DNA from: Smittium mucronatum
Lineage: Eukaryota; Kickxellomycota; Harpellomycetes; Harpellales; Legeriomycetaceae
Reading direction: 5' to 3'
Length of the DNA: 37,070 nucleotides
Assembly (NCBI GenBank): GCA_001953115.1
Contig: LSSL01002901.1
Span: 1 to 37,070 of the forward strand
A program made the position numbers and the translations under genes. How positions within the stretch are numbered: position 1 is the stretch's first letter; the number at the start of each line of letters is the position of its first letter. Of this stretch, positions 12,334 through 25,500 are shown in pieces. The notes beneath the pieces are model-generated. The model made no database searches and was not told the origin of the DNA. It saw only the letters and a list, made by a program, of their open reading frames with translations.

Positions 12334-14749
12334 TTGACATACTGCCTACTTAATTTATGCTTGGAAATATTTTTTAAAACTCCAATGACTTTTCATCCAA
12401 GTTAGAAGATTGGGAATATTAGTTTTTTTTAATACATCTTTATTTTTTTTTGAAACCTTTTTGAGATATGTGAGTAATACAAGCACAAAAAATAGATTTT
12501 AAGATATCAATAAGCTATATTTTTGTTTTTCATAATTTCGATGCGATAAATCGGAAATTGTACTAAAAAAATTCCTATTTTTAATAAAAAATATTTTATT
12601 TCCTGTGCTTGAGTTTTCAAGCAAATATTACTCAATCACTCGTTAGTTTTTTAGAGACTTAAGGCTATTTATTATTTCGAGGGGTTTTTTTTTCTAAATC
12701 GAAAATCCCATACCTTTTTTTATACAGCCTTAGTATAATATCTATTCCAAATAAAAACTGAAATTAGCTAATCTTTTTATTTTATAAACAGAAGATATTA
12801 GTTTCAGAATATTAAACTTTCCCCCCCTCAATTTATGTAGTTTATGACGTATATTTACTACTTTTTTATTGCACTTTTTTCTTTAAATTAGGTTAAATAT
12901 ACCCCGAAACCCACTCCGTATTTTATTCTCATCAAAGAAATACTTTTATAAAAAAAAAATATCACCTTCAAATGACTATTTTGCACTTGGAGAGTTTTTC
13001 TGCAGCCTGATTTTTATTATTATTTTATATATCCAAACCCGTTTCCACACAATCATGCACTATAAATCCATGTATTTGAAAACATCATTGCAAAAAAATT
13101 AAAATTTGTTGCTTATTTATAAAAAAAAAGCTATAAAATTATTAAAGTGAGGATTATTTTTGGGGGAAAACCGAAAGAAAACGTACTAATTTTTATTTTT
13201 AATTTTAAAAAATCTATCTCTCATGGATTTTTCATAATCTTAAAGTCCTTTTCTTATAGGATTTCATTCATTATCACGACAAAAATCATATTTTTTTTAT
13301 CGAAATCAATTAAAAACATTATTTATTACATTTTAAATCCTGAGAAAAGTTTTCAATCTTATCTTTAAAATTTCAAAATCGAATTAATAAGAAAAAATAA
13401 AATTTCAAATCTTTCTAAGAAATTGTCTCACTCTCAAAACAATTACCAAATATACAATTTCTAAGGATCAATATTAATTGCCACAGGGGCTACAAAAAAA
13501 ATAAAATACCAAAGGGTGAACTTGATGTTAGATGTAAGATTTTTTACCCTCCAACAAAAATATAACAGATCAAATAAAATAGGGCTCATGAAAAGTATTT
13601 CTTGCTTGAAACTGGGCTCTCGTTAAAAATACCATCGCCAAATAAAGATCTTACTAACGCATTTTAAATTTTAGTAAATTTTTAAATAGTACTTTTATTC
13701 GAAAATTAGGGGTTATTTTGGTTCCCAAAAGTGTAACATAGTTATTTTGATGGTTTTATAAGCTCATATAACAAACAATTAAAAACTTTTTCTAAGAAAT
13801 AGAGATATAAGGTGATTTTTTTTGAATAATTGAACAGCTTTTCGGTGGAATTAATAAGAAAACCTGAGTTTACGGTTAATTAATATACTTATAAGTTTTA
13901 AACATGATTTAAGGGTCAAAGTTTGATAGAAAAACCAAGAAGCTAATATTTTTTAAACTTACTTTATGGAAGGAGGTAGTTAAAGCTGTGAATTTCCTCT
14001 AGTTCAAAATAAAGTTCTAAAAGTTTAGATCCACTGATGTCATATTATAAACTGAAACTAACACATTGTAATCATTTCTCGATATTCCTTGAAAGCGAAA
14101 AGTAATACTGACATACATAATATAAAAATTGATGAAATTTGATTTATAATTTTTAAATCTAAGCTGAATAAGATATACTCGTTCAATTTATATTATCCCA
14201 ATAGGGGAGTTATGGTTTTTTTTTTTTGATAAACTCTTTCTCATCAAAAAAATAGAAAATTTTCAAAATAACTTCCTAAATCTCTGTAAAATTTTTTATT
14301 TATTTAAAAGCATTGATTTTTTTTAAAAAAACAGCAAAAGTCGGATTTTTTCTCTGCTCAAACACGTTTTCGGAAATTTCTTAATAATTCCCGGAATAGG
14401 TTGAAGATTAAAAGGGTTAATATTGGTTTTAAAGAGGGTTAAGCAACCTAAATATTTTGGCTGATAATTTTTCTTTTATCGAAAAGGATTTCTTCCGGAG
14501 AGGATATAATTGGAAAAAATATATTTAAATTTAACTATAGAAGAATTTGGTTTCTAAAAGCTGAGTTAAAAAAACCTATAAATAAAGATAATATCTCCTA
14601 TTTACATATAAATAGTAAACTCAATTAATAACTGAATCTATAAAACATATATTTATTGATTTCCTAATGGGAAGATTTATTCTGTATTTTTCGAGTCTGG
14701 ATGATCCTGCTATTCCTATTGAAGGTTTACGATAAAAAAAAAGTGTTAG
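12334..14749. other. AT-rich stretch without a gene
   Basis: No supportable gene. The 73-codon plus frame at 13,147-13,368 is rich in I, F, K and S and looks like chance. Around 13,479-13,562 a 28-codon run (starting CHRGYKKNKIPKGEL) sits in a slightly GC-richer patch and may be another scrap of a protein, unassigned. Confidence 0.55.
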
Positions 14750-14932
14750 TTGAATTTGAATTTGATTAAAGATGTTCAGACTTCCAATAAATTAATCAAC
14801 AAGAATGGTAAACGTTTGCCTATACCTAAAGAATTAGCCCAAGAACTCATGCATCAGTCAATTTATTCTATCTTTGAAATAAATCCGACATTCAGTCAAA
14901 TACCTATAAAAAATTCTTCTAGGGATATTTAA
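14750..14932 (+). pseudogene. Coding-like relic, unassigned
   Basis: A 60-codon frame that would have to start at TTG; it has no ATG near its beginning. The translation has an unusually mixed composition for this region (KNGKRLPIPKELAQELMHQS) and so resembles a protein scrap more than chance AT-rich sequence. I do not recognise the family. Neighbouring patches (14,660-14,740 and 15,367-15,513) also look like protein debris. Confidence 0.2.
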
Positions 14933-15366
14933 TAAAAATAAAATTGTCCAGGATTATTGAGTTTTTCTAAAATACCAATTTCATCAAATATTTTAGTAAA
15001 ATATCTCAAATATTTATGATTAAAATCCTTTAAATATTCGTACGCTATAAGTTTCATAAATTCACAAATAAAGCCGTTATAAAAAGGGTTAGAGAGATAG
15101 CAGCCTTATAATGCTGGTAGTATTTTTTTTTAATCATGTTAAGGATGTGGAAGGGATTTTGGAGAATTAAATACCACTTGTTTGACAATTTCAACCTAAA
15201 TGTCGAAATTTGGTACAAATATAATAAAAAATAATTGGATAAGACTTGGTTACCAAAGAAGGGGACATTCATAAAAGTAATTGCAAAAAATATCAAATGT
15301 AAGATATATTGAAATATCAAAGAGGTCAGACACTCCTGGCTTTTTTCGGTTACTTCTTAAAATTTA

Positions 15367-15513
15367 ATCTGGATATATCCTAGAAAACAAAGCCCATTTT
15401 TGAGCTAACATGAAAGAAGGTGTATAAATGGGTCGTATCATAAGTAATTCCATTCCGAGAAATAAAAATTCTTGATAAATAGCCTGTTCTGAGGAATTTG
15501 GATTCAAATAGCC
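15367..15513 (-). pseudogene. Possible reverse-transcriptase relic (DIRS-like)
   Basis: On the minus strand 49 codons run without a stop between TAA at 15,514-15,516 and TAA at 15,364-15,366. They read YLNPNSSEQAIYQEFLFLGM and then IYTPSFMLAQKW. In DIRS-type retrotransposons the end of the reverse transcriptase has the pattern KS-x-L-x-P-x-x-x-I-x-FLG-x-x-I-x-x-x-x-M-x-I-x-x-P-x-x-KL, and this stretch follows that spacing loosely. The lysine-serine and final lysine are not preserved, so the call is tentative; a chance open frame is possible. Confidence 0.25.
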
Positions 15514-18500
15514 TTATATTATAACCGTATGTTAAGTTTCTATAGGCTCAAGTGCAACCCTCGGAAAAATGGATGAATAAAAATGACACTTTTTTATATA
15601 TGAAAATTTGATGTTAAATATAAGATAAAGATTCTATGATAAAATTAAGATATATTTAAGAAGGATTTATTTATGTGAAGTTGTAAATTTTAATCAAATT
15701 ATGATATTAGATTCAAAATTTTAATTTATGCGCAAAATTAAGTAAATAGAATTCTATCCATGAAATTAATGTTAATTTTTCATACGAATTACATAATTAA
15801 ATATAAATTACTGGGGTTTTTAGTGAAATTCACCAAAATAAATATCGGATTTAATATTAAAAATATTAAAAATATTTTATTATAGATTTCATATTAATAT
15901 TATCTATTTTTTTGACTTATTAAAGATAGTTTAAATACCTAGAAACAATAGATTTTTGGTAAATTTAAATAATAATCATATTTAAACTTTTTTAATATCT
16001 TTTATATTTATAACTTCAGAGCTTCAAAGTTTCGATTTTTATGTGCGAAAAGAATTTAAACTAATTAATATCCTTCAAAAATGTATCAAAATCGTGATAT
16101 TTTCTACCAATTTTTACGGACTATTTATTTTTAGAATAAAAAAACAGAAGACGAAGGTTGTTTAAATTATAGATTAATTGAATACAAATTGCTCCAAATC
16201 AGTAAGTGGAGAAACCGATTCGTACTACTATTTTTTTAATTAAATTATAATATTTTAGCTAAAAATATTTATGTATCGCATATTCTGCTAAAACAGATTA
16301 AAGATCATTATTTTCTTAATAGCTATGGTTGTTTCTGCGATTTGATTTTACGAAAATCTATATGGTTTATAATCCATATATTTTCTTATAAAATTCGTGT
16401 AGATTTTTTTTAAAAAAAAAATTGAAATTAAAAGAGACCAAAAAATAAAACTCGATTTAAGATTAGCAGTCTAAAAATCAACTATAAATAAGAGCTAAAT
16501 AAGTAAATCTTGAAAAGAAGAGAAATTGAATATATTTATGGTAATTTACTTAATATACCACCCAATGAATATATTAGTGCACGAAAAAAGTAATTTTCAC
16601 AAGTTATAATCTAATATAAATGGTGAATTTTTTTTCCAATAACCAATTAATATATGATTTGTTAGGAATTTTTTTCATTTTTATAAAAATTGATTCTCGA
16701 AATCAAATAATAATTAATCATTATTTTTCAGAAACCTGATTAAGTATCATATCGGTTTTTAGCCTAAAATATCATTTATTATTAACAAAATTGATTAATA
16801 AACAGTTAAACCAACTTTTTAATATAGCTCTTTGGTTATTATTCAATGGAAAAATAAACAATATGATTGATAATTAATTTTTAAATGAAGACCCAGTAAA
16901 TTATTTGTGTTAGTTAATCATTATGTCTACTTTTTTTTTCGTGCCTAAAAAAAAATTATGATGATTTTACTCAATATCTTGGGTAGCCTAAATTAAAGGC
17001 TATTAATGGGGGAAGGAGATATCCAAACTTTTTTATTTGACTTTTTCTTTTTATTCCTAAATGTGATATCAATGGTAACCAAAAAGTAAGATATCCTTCC
17101 AAGGATGGTTAGTCCCAATAATCATTCTGATTATACTTGATGATTAAATTTTTTATATGTGAAAACCCTTATTATTAGAATTTATGATAGAATAGATACC
17201 ATGATTGATATAATTTTGTCTAGTAATAATGTATAAAATAAACTCAAAATGAGAATAAAAAACGTAATATAATAAATGAATAAAGCTGTTTTGGTATAAA
17301 CCATTATTTATTGAGGCTAGACCAAATTCGGTTATAAAAATATCTTATCTTATAGTATTTAAGCTGCTTAAATAAAAAAATTGTGATTTATTTTACCTAT
17401 CTTAAGTCTTGGCAGTTTTTCGTAGTTCTAATATAATATAGCAATATTTTTAGTGCAGAATATTTATTTTCCTAATATAACAAACAGAGGGTATTTTAAA
17501 TAAATAAAATTGAAAAAAAAAAAAGGATTATTCATAGATTCTTAGCATACTTATGATTAAAAGCCAACATATAATAATATAATGAAAGATTTAAAAAAAA
17601 AATTGAATGATTCTATCCTAATATATGATGGAAATTTTATAAGACACAATTTGATTTCATTTGTATATAATATTTTATTATTTATTTTTAAAGCATTTAT
17701 ATCACTTTTACACCTTAACAAAGATATACTTTGAGCATAAAATTAAACCCCTTATATTTACATCCCATCTCTTTCCTATTCAAATCTTACATGAAGTATT
17801 GAATAAACCTGATCTGTGATATATTCTTGAAAATTTGTAAATATGTAATTAATATTGATTAAAATAAAAATAAATATTAGAATTTCTGAAAAATTATTTT
17901 TAGCTATAGCTATTAATTAATCTAAAATTAATGAATGCTATATCTGTTTAAGTGAAAAAAAAAATTCTGCTATTTTGTTTTCGGATTCCTTTGTTTGCAG
18001 TTCTATTATAAGATTGTTTTTATTTTATATAAATAAATATCTATTTAATTTACCCAATAAATTACAAAGTAATTAAAACTTAAGAATCAACTGTAATTAT
18101 ATTCAAAATTTTCCGAAAATATCTGGCTGTATATTATAAAAATAGGAATTGTTAAGGACGTGAGATATATCTAAATAATATAAAGAATTTTTCACCATTT
18201 TATACAGAAAAAAATCATCATAATGTTTTGTATTTTTAAAGTGATAAATCATTAATCAGAATTTGAAAGAACGACTTTAAGAAATTTGTTTCATATCAAT
18301 TGGTTTATATTGAATGATATAAAATTATATTAGTTTTAAATAAAAATAAAAAATATTTACTATTTTTATCCAGATTATTCAGAATAACTTATAAAGGCTC
18401 TGAAGAGGTATATATCTTTCTAAATCTATTCAATCTCTGTTTTTGGTGTAAACAGAGCGAATATCGCCTTTAAATCTCGACTAATCCCTGTAAATACTTT

Positions 18501-18603
18501 TAATTTTCCTATATATTGGTCTTAGTTATTTTTTTTTCTTTTCGAGCTGTTCATTGCTTTTCTTATATCCTGATTATTTCATAAAATTTTATATCATACA
18601 ATT
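15514..18603. other. AT-rich gene-free stretch
   Basis: No reading frame or relic that I can name. The unit AATATTAAA is repeated nearly three times at 15,853-15,876. A slightly GC-richer patch at 16,975-17,120 gave no recognisable protein on either strand. Confidence 0.65.
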
Positions 18604-19509
18604 TCAGTGTATGCTAAGATGTATGTAAATTTGTAAGAAATGTATACATCGTAAGAGTTTAGTCATTTTATAACGAAAACCTATGGTTATTCCTTGTTTT
18701 TTCGGACAGGTTTTTAATTCTTCCGAAAAATTTTCAACTATTATCCTTTCAGTGTGATCAGGAGTGCGCTATTATATATTCTCCGAGAAAGATGGGTCTA
18801 ATGAGCTAGCTTGGGATTCAAAAAAGCTTATAAAAGTTTTCGAGTGAATCTTTACATTAAATTGATTACTTTTTTTTTTATAACTGACCTGTTTTTTTAA
18901 TATATTCCTACATATACTTTACCATCCACAACCAAACATTCATCATTATTACCCGTGTATTTTATTCTAAAATCAATGGGGAATTTTTTTCGAAAATGAT
19001 AAATCATGATTAGAATACCTGAAAACTGGGCTAAACAACACACACCAACAATCTATTATAATGTTATCTCTCTTTTTATGCAGCAACAATAGTGTTTTCT
19101 GGAATAATTTTTATCCCGTCTTGGAAGGATCCTCTTGAATGTTTATATAAAAAAATATTGAATCTACTATCAATGCAACAATAAAATTATTTATAAGGTA
19201 TTGAATTGAAGAAATTGAAAAAAAAATTCATAGGGATATAAAAAATTTTAATATGTTTTTCCTAACCACAATTTCTGTGCAATAAATCAATGTAAAAATT
19301 GAAAAAGGCTATGTGTCAAAATCTTTCCCCGTTTTGTCTAATCCAAATCGATTTTTAAGGCAAGTCTGTATAGTAAAGATCTTATTATTGGGTACAAACT
19401 TGGGCTTTCCGCCTCTTATTATTTTATATTTTATAAGATCCTTCTCTAAAACCTGATATATTTTATCGAATTCTCCCATCCGAAATCCAAGCTTAAAATA
19501 AAAATTCAC
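18604..19509 (-). pseudogene. Decayed IS5/Harbinger-like DDE transposase, near full length
   Basis: Read on the minus strand, the relic opens with a helix-turn-helix region, YQVLEKDLIKYK then GGKPKFVPNNKIFTIQTCL and LDKTGKDFDT, equivalent to the GGRP-x-KL...LL-x-L-x-Y-L-R...LG-x-x-F-x-V-S block of IS5-type transposases. After a stop (TAG 19,309-19,311), the same frame gives NNFIVALIVDS (first Asp codon 19,162-19,164), then LHKKRDN and RYSNHDLSF (His-Asp codons 19,003-19,008), matching the family's G-K-K-K-R-H-T-L-K and GS-x-HD-x-x-L motifs. A frameshift leads to CLVVDGKVYVGIY (Asp codon 18,924-18,926), the usual ADKGY-x-GI. Back in the first frame, RIIVENFSELK (Glu codon 18,733-18,735) matches R-x-x-VE-x-x-x-G-x-LK. 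All three catalytic acidic residues are thus recognisable in order over about 300 codons. Several stops and frameshifts make it a pseudogene. Ends and target duplications were not found. Confidence 0.65.
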
Positions 19510-22500
19510 AGATTTTTTAGAAATTAAATTGAAATTTGAGGGTCATAAATATCAGAGTTTCTAATTTAGCTTTCTAAGTTAACAGATTATAATATTTTTT
19601 GAGTTTCATGATAACTATTATCCTCTCTGTATCTCTCGATTCTCCATAGAATATAATTTTTTAAAATCTTATTTTTGTCCTCAAAATTTACTGTGTAATG
19701 ATATTAATTATATAATCAGAAAAACATTTTAATAGCTTTATAATCCAACCAAAAGTTATCATGTTAAGCTCGTTAATTTTTTAAAAATTAAAAAAAATTC
19801 TAAAGCAATATTTAATTATCAACCCTGAAAAAAGGTTTCCAATACATCTGCTTTTAGCTAGTATAACAATTTTAATAATAATAAAAAAATCAAATGATAA
19901 TTTTAAAACTTTTTTTTTTATTTCGAATCGATTTATAGAAATATTTTAATATGGTAAATTTTATTTTTCTTTTCTTAAAAAGAAATATTTTGTGTTTTAA
20001 ATATGTAAGAACGAAATAAGAATAAGCTAAGACAATTTTAAATCTATTTAATAAAATCTCAACATAGGCTTTAATATCATATTTTATTATTCAAGACGTA
20101 TTTATTGAAATCATTTAAATTTAAAGCTTTATTATTAACAGCGCGCTAATTTATTTATTCGAATATCTTAATATAAAAAGTAACAATTCTTTTAGTTGTT
20201 AATTAATTAATTACCTCTAGAAATTTTAAATGATAAAATTTCCACTATATGATTTTATAACATAAAAAAATTTCTATAATATAATAAATATACATGAAAA
20301 ACTAAAGGAATTTTTCAATTAAGAACTCTAAGTATTTAATGAGTAAAATTGAAATAAATTTTTTAATAATAAAAAAATATGTCTTTACGAGTATTAATAT
20401 GAATTTATTATAATTACTAATGGAAATTATATTTAGTCAAATTATTATTTTTTTTAGAACGTGATTTCAAAGAAATTTCGCAATTAAATAAGTTATTTAT
20501 CATTTTTTTCCTATTTGTATTAATAACTTGAGAAAAATGATTTTTTTTTGTACTTTAATATACATATGGGACGGTAGATTAAGTAAAGTCTCTAATAATA
20601 TCATAATAGCATTAATAACTGAGAAAAATAATTAAAAGAAATATTTGAACTTATAATTTATATCTTTACTATTGATTTAAACCCCCTAAAATAGAATATA
20701 AGTTAATGAGAGAATAAATTAATTAAATATTAAACACTTAAAACATATAATACTGCTACTGTTACTGCAGTCTTTGATTAAACTATTATATTATCCAATA
20801 CTAATTTTTTAAAAATTGAAAAAAATATACTTTACGAAATTATATTAATATAAATCATCTTATATATTTTTCGTTGGGCTTCTTCCAAAAAAAATATTTA
20901 GTAAGATATAATTTCATACTTTCTATTACCACTCAAAGAGAAATATTATTAGTGTTGTGTTCGTTTACACTAAAATCCAAAATTCAAAAATTTTACTAGT
21001 ACATATATATATTTCATTAATTTAAATTTTTAGCTTTTTTATTTACAAAACATTCCAAATTTTTTTTTGGAATAATATGAGTTATATTTTTCTGTGAACT
21101 CATATTTGTTTATTATTTAATAAATAAATAAAATTCAAAATTATTTTAATTATTTCATATTTGGTTTTTATTCTAAATTTATTATCTTTTTTTAATTTTC
21201 TGACTCTTCCAACTTATTCAAAAAAAATTATAAATTTGACGCGCTTTAGTTTTAATTTAAGTCTTTATATAAAATACATAAAATCATCTGATTCTTTTTT
21301 TCTTTAAAAAAAGTCAAACAAGAAAGTCATAAATCATCAGATTTTTTTTCTGGATTTAAAAAAAAAAAATTCATCAAAGTCCTTAGAAAGATATTTGAGT
21401 CTCCTTAATAAAAATCCCTTCAATCAATTAGATGTTTTTTTCCAAAAAATTTACAATTTAATCCTTGAAATTTACCAAAATTTTTGAAATTTTTCCTATT
21501 TGGTTATCAAGAAGAATGTTTCTGACTTGGGTTAGATGAAACCATTTAATTGCAATTAATTGTAAAAAAAAAATTAATAGATAAATTAATAAGTTCTAAT
21601 TTTGGTTTTTTTTCTTGCTGTTGTATTTAACTTTTATAATATTTTTTAATCACTCAAGGAAAAAAACTTTCTATTGAGAAAATATGTCATATCCTTTGAA
21701 CAAGCTACCATTCGCGATGATTTTTTTTATTTTTTTTTACTAACGCACCATCTAACTCAAAAAATAACCTATTATACACAAAAAAGCTTTTATATTTATA
21801 TATATATTCTTATAAATCGTAATTTTTTGTATAAATGATATAGAATTATAATACTTATCCCCCATCGATATGTTTCCATTCTATTACTGTGCTTTATTTA
21901 TAGAACTGAAAGTTTATCCTTTTCAACAATTCAGAACATCTTTTGATCGAAGAATAATTTTTTTTGTAGGATTAAGATACAAAAAATTCTATATTTAATT
22001 ATGGGTTAATTTTATTCAGCTTATTTTTAATTTATCCGTTACCCAAGGGTATTATTCAGACTCTTAATTTATTAATATTAACATGTATTAAGTATATAAT
22101 GCTAAATTTATATTTATTATTTCTAATATTAAATTAAATTTAGAATCTATATTTAAATTATTTGGTATAAAAAAAATACTCAAGCAAATTTTAATTGCAT
22201 TTGATACTCTAATAATATTTATGTCAACATTTAATGATGCTAAAAAAGGATTTTATATATATAAATTTGTTTTTAATCTTATTATTTGTTGATTGTATCA
22301 TCTACTGTGTCATAACTACCAATTTTATTTTATTTCTTTCATTCCCGATTGTATAGTAAAATTTTGAAATTTTAATTGGTGTCCCTTTTGTTTTTTAATA
22401 TTCCATTTATTAAGCTTGCTTTATGCCCAGATCCATATAAATCTAAACTTTGTTTTTATAATTTATAATCAATAAAAGTTCCTCTATTTCAATTCAATAA

Positions 22501-25500
22501 TGCTTTAATTTTCTGAAAATTAAAAAGAATATACTTAAAAATCACAAAACTCGAATAAAAATATAAATTCAGATTCTTCTGAGCCAAAATATGAGTAGGC
22601 TGTTTTTTTATGTTTTTTTTTTATCAAGACGTAAGATGGTAATTAAACCTGTCCAATGATGAGATAACGTATTTCTCATCTGATGTTGTAATATAAATAT
22701 CGAAAAAAAATATTGGGATTGACTTAAATAATATTGGATTAGTATTTTTTTGTATTTTTTAAAATTTCATACGTCAAATTTATTTATTTTATTTATTGAA
22801 AATTTCAAGTTTCTTTCAATATTTACTTACTTTTTTTATTATTTAAAAGCCCCCAATATTTACACAGACTGATCCTTTTTGATTTTTGGTGCATAAATTA
22901 ATTTTTGTGAATTAAAAACGCAATTAGACTATTATTGATTAATCTTTATCTGGTTTTATTTGCTTTACTGATATATTTATACTCATAACAGCCTTTTTTT
23001 TTATTGTATCATTTTTTCTTTTTCTTTTAAAGCCAATTTCTATATTTATTTTTATTTTAAATATTCAACCAATATTTTCTTCGGATACATCTTCTACATT
23101 TTCCATAAATGTTTTGATTTACGTCATAAATTGAATATAGTCTACAAAATAAAAGCTTTTTTTCTTCAATTTTTTATTCATATTCTATCTATATAACTAA
23201 GATAGAAGACCTTCGTTACGAGATTCTATCCTTTTCTCCTTATAAACCAGATTTTATTATTATTTTGCTTTCATTTTCATATAACTACTTTTTTCTAGAA
23301 GCTTTTATCGGCGAAATGAAAACTATTGACAACAGCAATTATATTAACTATATATATTTTTGTATTTTCTAGCTTTAATGGGTTTTTATTGATATTTTCT
23401 GCTAAATTTTTTCAAATAAAACGCGATAATTTAAAAAAGAAAACTTTTTTTTGATTATTCTTTCCTTTCCATAATAAATTTGACTTCTTTTTTTCAAATT
23501 AAATTGGAAAAAAATTCGATATATTTGCAATTTATTAGTAATAACGGGATTGGTTTGGGTGATGCCTAAATATTTCTTTTGCGTAATTTCAGAACTAATT
23601 CTTATTTTTATTGAATTTTTTTGGTTAAATATATTAACTTTCGAAAAAAAAAAAAAATTATGAATTAAGCTTAAAAATTATCTTATTTTATTTTAAGTAA
23701 TTGCTAAAAGTATACTGTATTTTTTTTTCAAATAATTTAAATATATCTTATATATATTCAAACCCGAATAAATATATATTATCTAAAATTTAAACAAAAA
23801 AAACTCTAATTAATAATAATTTTTAAAAAATATTCTCTATTGAGCTTCAAAAAACTTTATTATTATTTTTGTATAATCAGAACACTTTCGGGATAAAAAA
23901 AAAGAAAAAATCTCTCCTTTTTTTTGATAAATAAACTCATTAGACTCATATAAATCCAAGAAATTTAGCCAGTTCAACAAATTTTTAAATGAGAGCTAAC
24001 ATAAACGACCAAAAAAAAAGCAGAGATTAACTAAACGGATATTTATAACGGCTGCATCCATTCAGGTATTAACATAATTAAATCTACTTTTGATTTATAT
24101 TAGTTCTGCTTAAAGTCCAATTTTATAACAAGATATTTTTCATAATATGTATTTTCGCTGAATATGATAATTTTATATATTTAAATATTACACTCTACAC
24201 TAAATAAACGCAAAAGAAATAACCAAAATATTATCCTCGCTCTAAAATTTTTTCCAAAACCTGTGTTTTAATTATTCATATTGTTTCTTTAGCCATACAT
24301 TATAAAAATTCCTTTTTCTTTAAAAATAATTTTAAGTACTCAAGAACTGAATTTTTTAAAATAAAAGTAATCTTTTCTTTTCTTTTTTTTCACCCTTTCT
24401 AGGGAAAATAGAAAATAAAAAAATAAAATTTGAAAAAAATTAATTTAAATTTGACATTAGTGAATCAATTTAAAAGATACAGATTTTTCGACTTTTATAA
24501 AACTCTTGACCCAAAATATAAAAAGTTTTTCAATATTTTATAAATCCAATAGCCAATTTTAACAAAAATAATTCTTTACTATATTAAATCCCACTTTCCG
24601 ATAAAAATTTAAAAAATTGCCATGATTTTCATATTTCGAGTTATATATTTTTCTTAAAAAAATCTTTTTTCCCGATAAAGGTCTGATAAAAAAAAAGGAC
24701 GATATTTCCATTTCCATTTTTATTTTTATTATTTATTTTATTAGTTTAGATTGGGATGCAAATAAAATATTTGTTATTTTAATTTTCCAAAAGATAAATA
24801 CTTATAATTATAGTAATATTTTTTCTAGGATATAATTATGTGCTAAAATTAGTTATGCTATTTAATAAAATATAATTATGAGATTATTTTCAACCAAAAA
24901 TTCCATAAATTTAAATTTATTAAAAATCTCGGTACTGTTTGAAAAAAAATTTTTTTTTTTTGTAAATAAATTTTTGTATTTTAAATTCAAACATATTTTT
25001 GGTTTATTTCAATATTTTTAATTAAATGGAATCAAATTTTGAAATTGAAATAGGAAATTTATATGCTTTTTATCCCAAAAAGACTGAATAATTTGATATT
25101 TTTAATATGTAAGACCAATGGAAACATATATTTGTAATTAATGTGACTAAAAAAACTGACCGAAAAGTTCTTTGTTTAGATTTCTGAATATTTAAACTCT
25201 TATCTCATATTGCTATATAAATTGCAGAAAATATTTCAAAAAAATTCTAGAATCGTGATTTCATATTCCCAAAGAATCTAAGGATTTTTTGATCTATTAT
25301 CTATTGATTTAAAACCCCAAAATACCTCTTCTGCTAGGTTTAAATGCGGATAAGAAACATAAAAAAATTATTTTGATTTACATATTGAGAAAAATGGCTT
25401 TCCTTTATCTTCTTATTATGTATAGCAGCATTGTTTAAAGCTATAGTTTTCATGTTTTAGAAAGTGATTCGTCGCTTAAAAAAAATATTAAGCAAGATGT

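Noticed and set aside
15121..15357. Plus-strand tryptophan-rich frame (RMWKGFWRIKYH, LDKTWLPKKG) with two stops, considered as a Mutator-like (MULE) transposase relic
   Set aside because: The resemblance is limited to one TWL-type motif, no C2H2 or DDE landmarks were found, and the opposite strand is equally open. There is not enough evidence to call a family.
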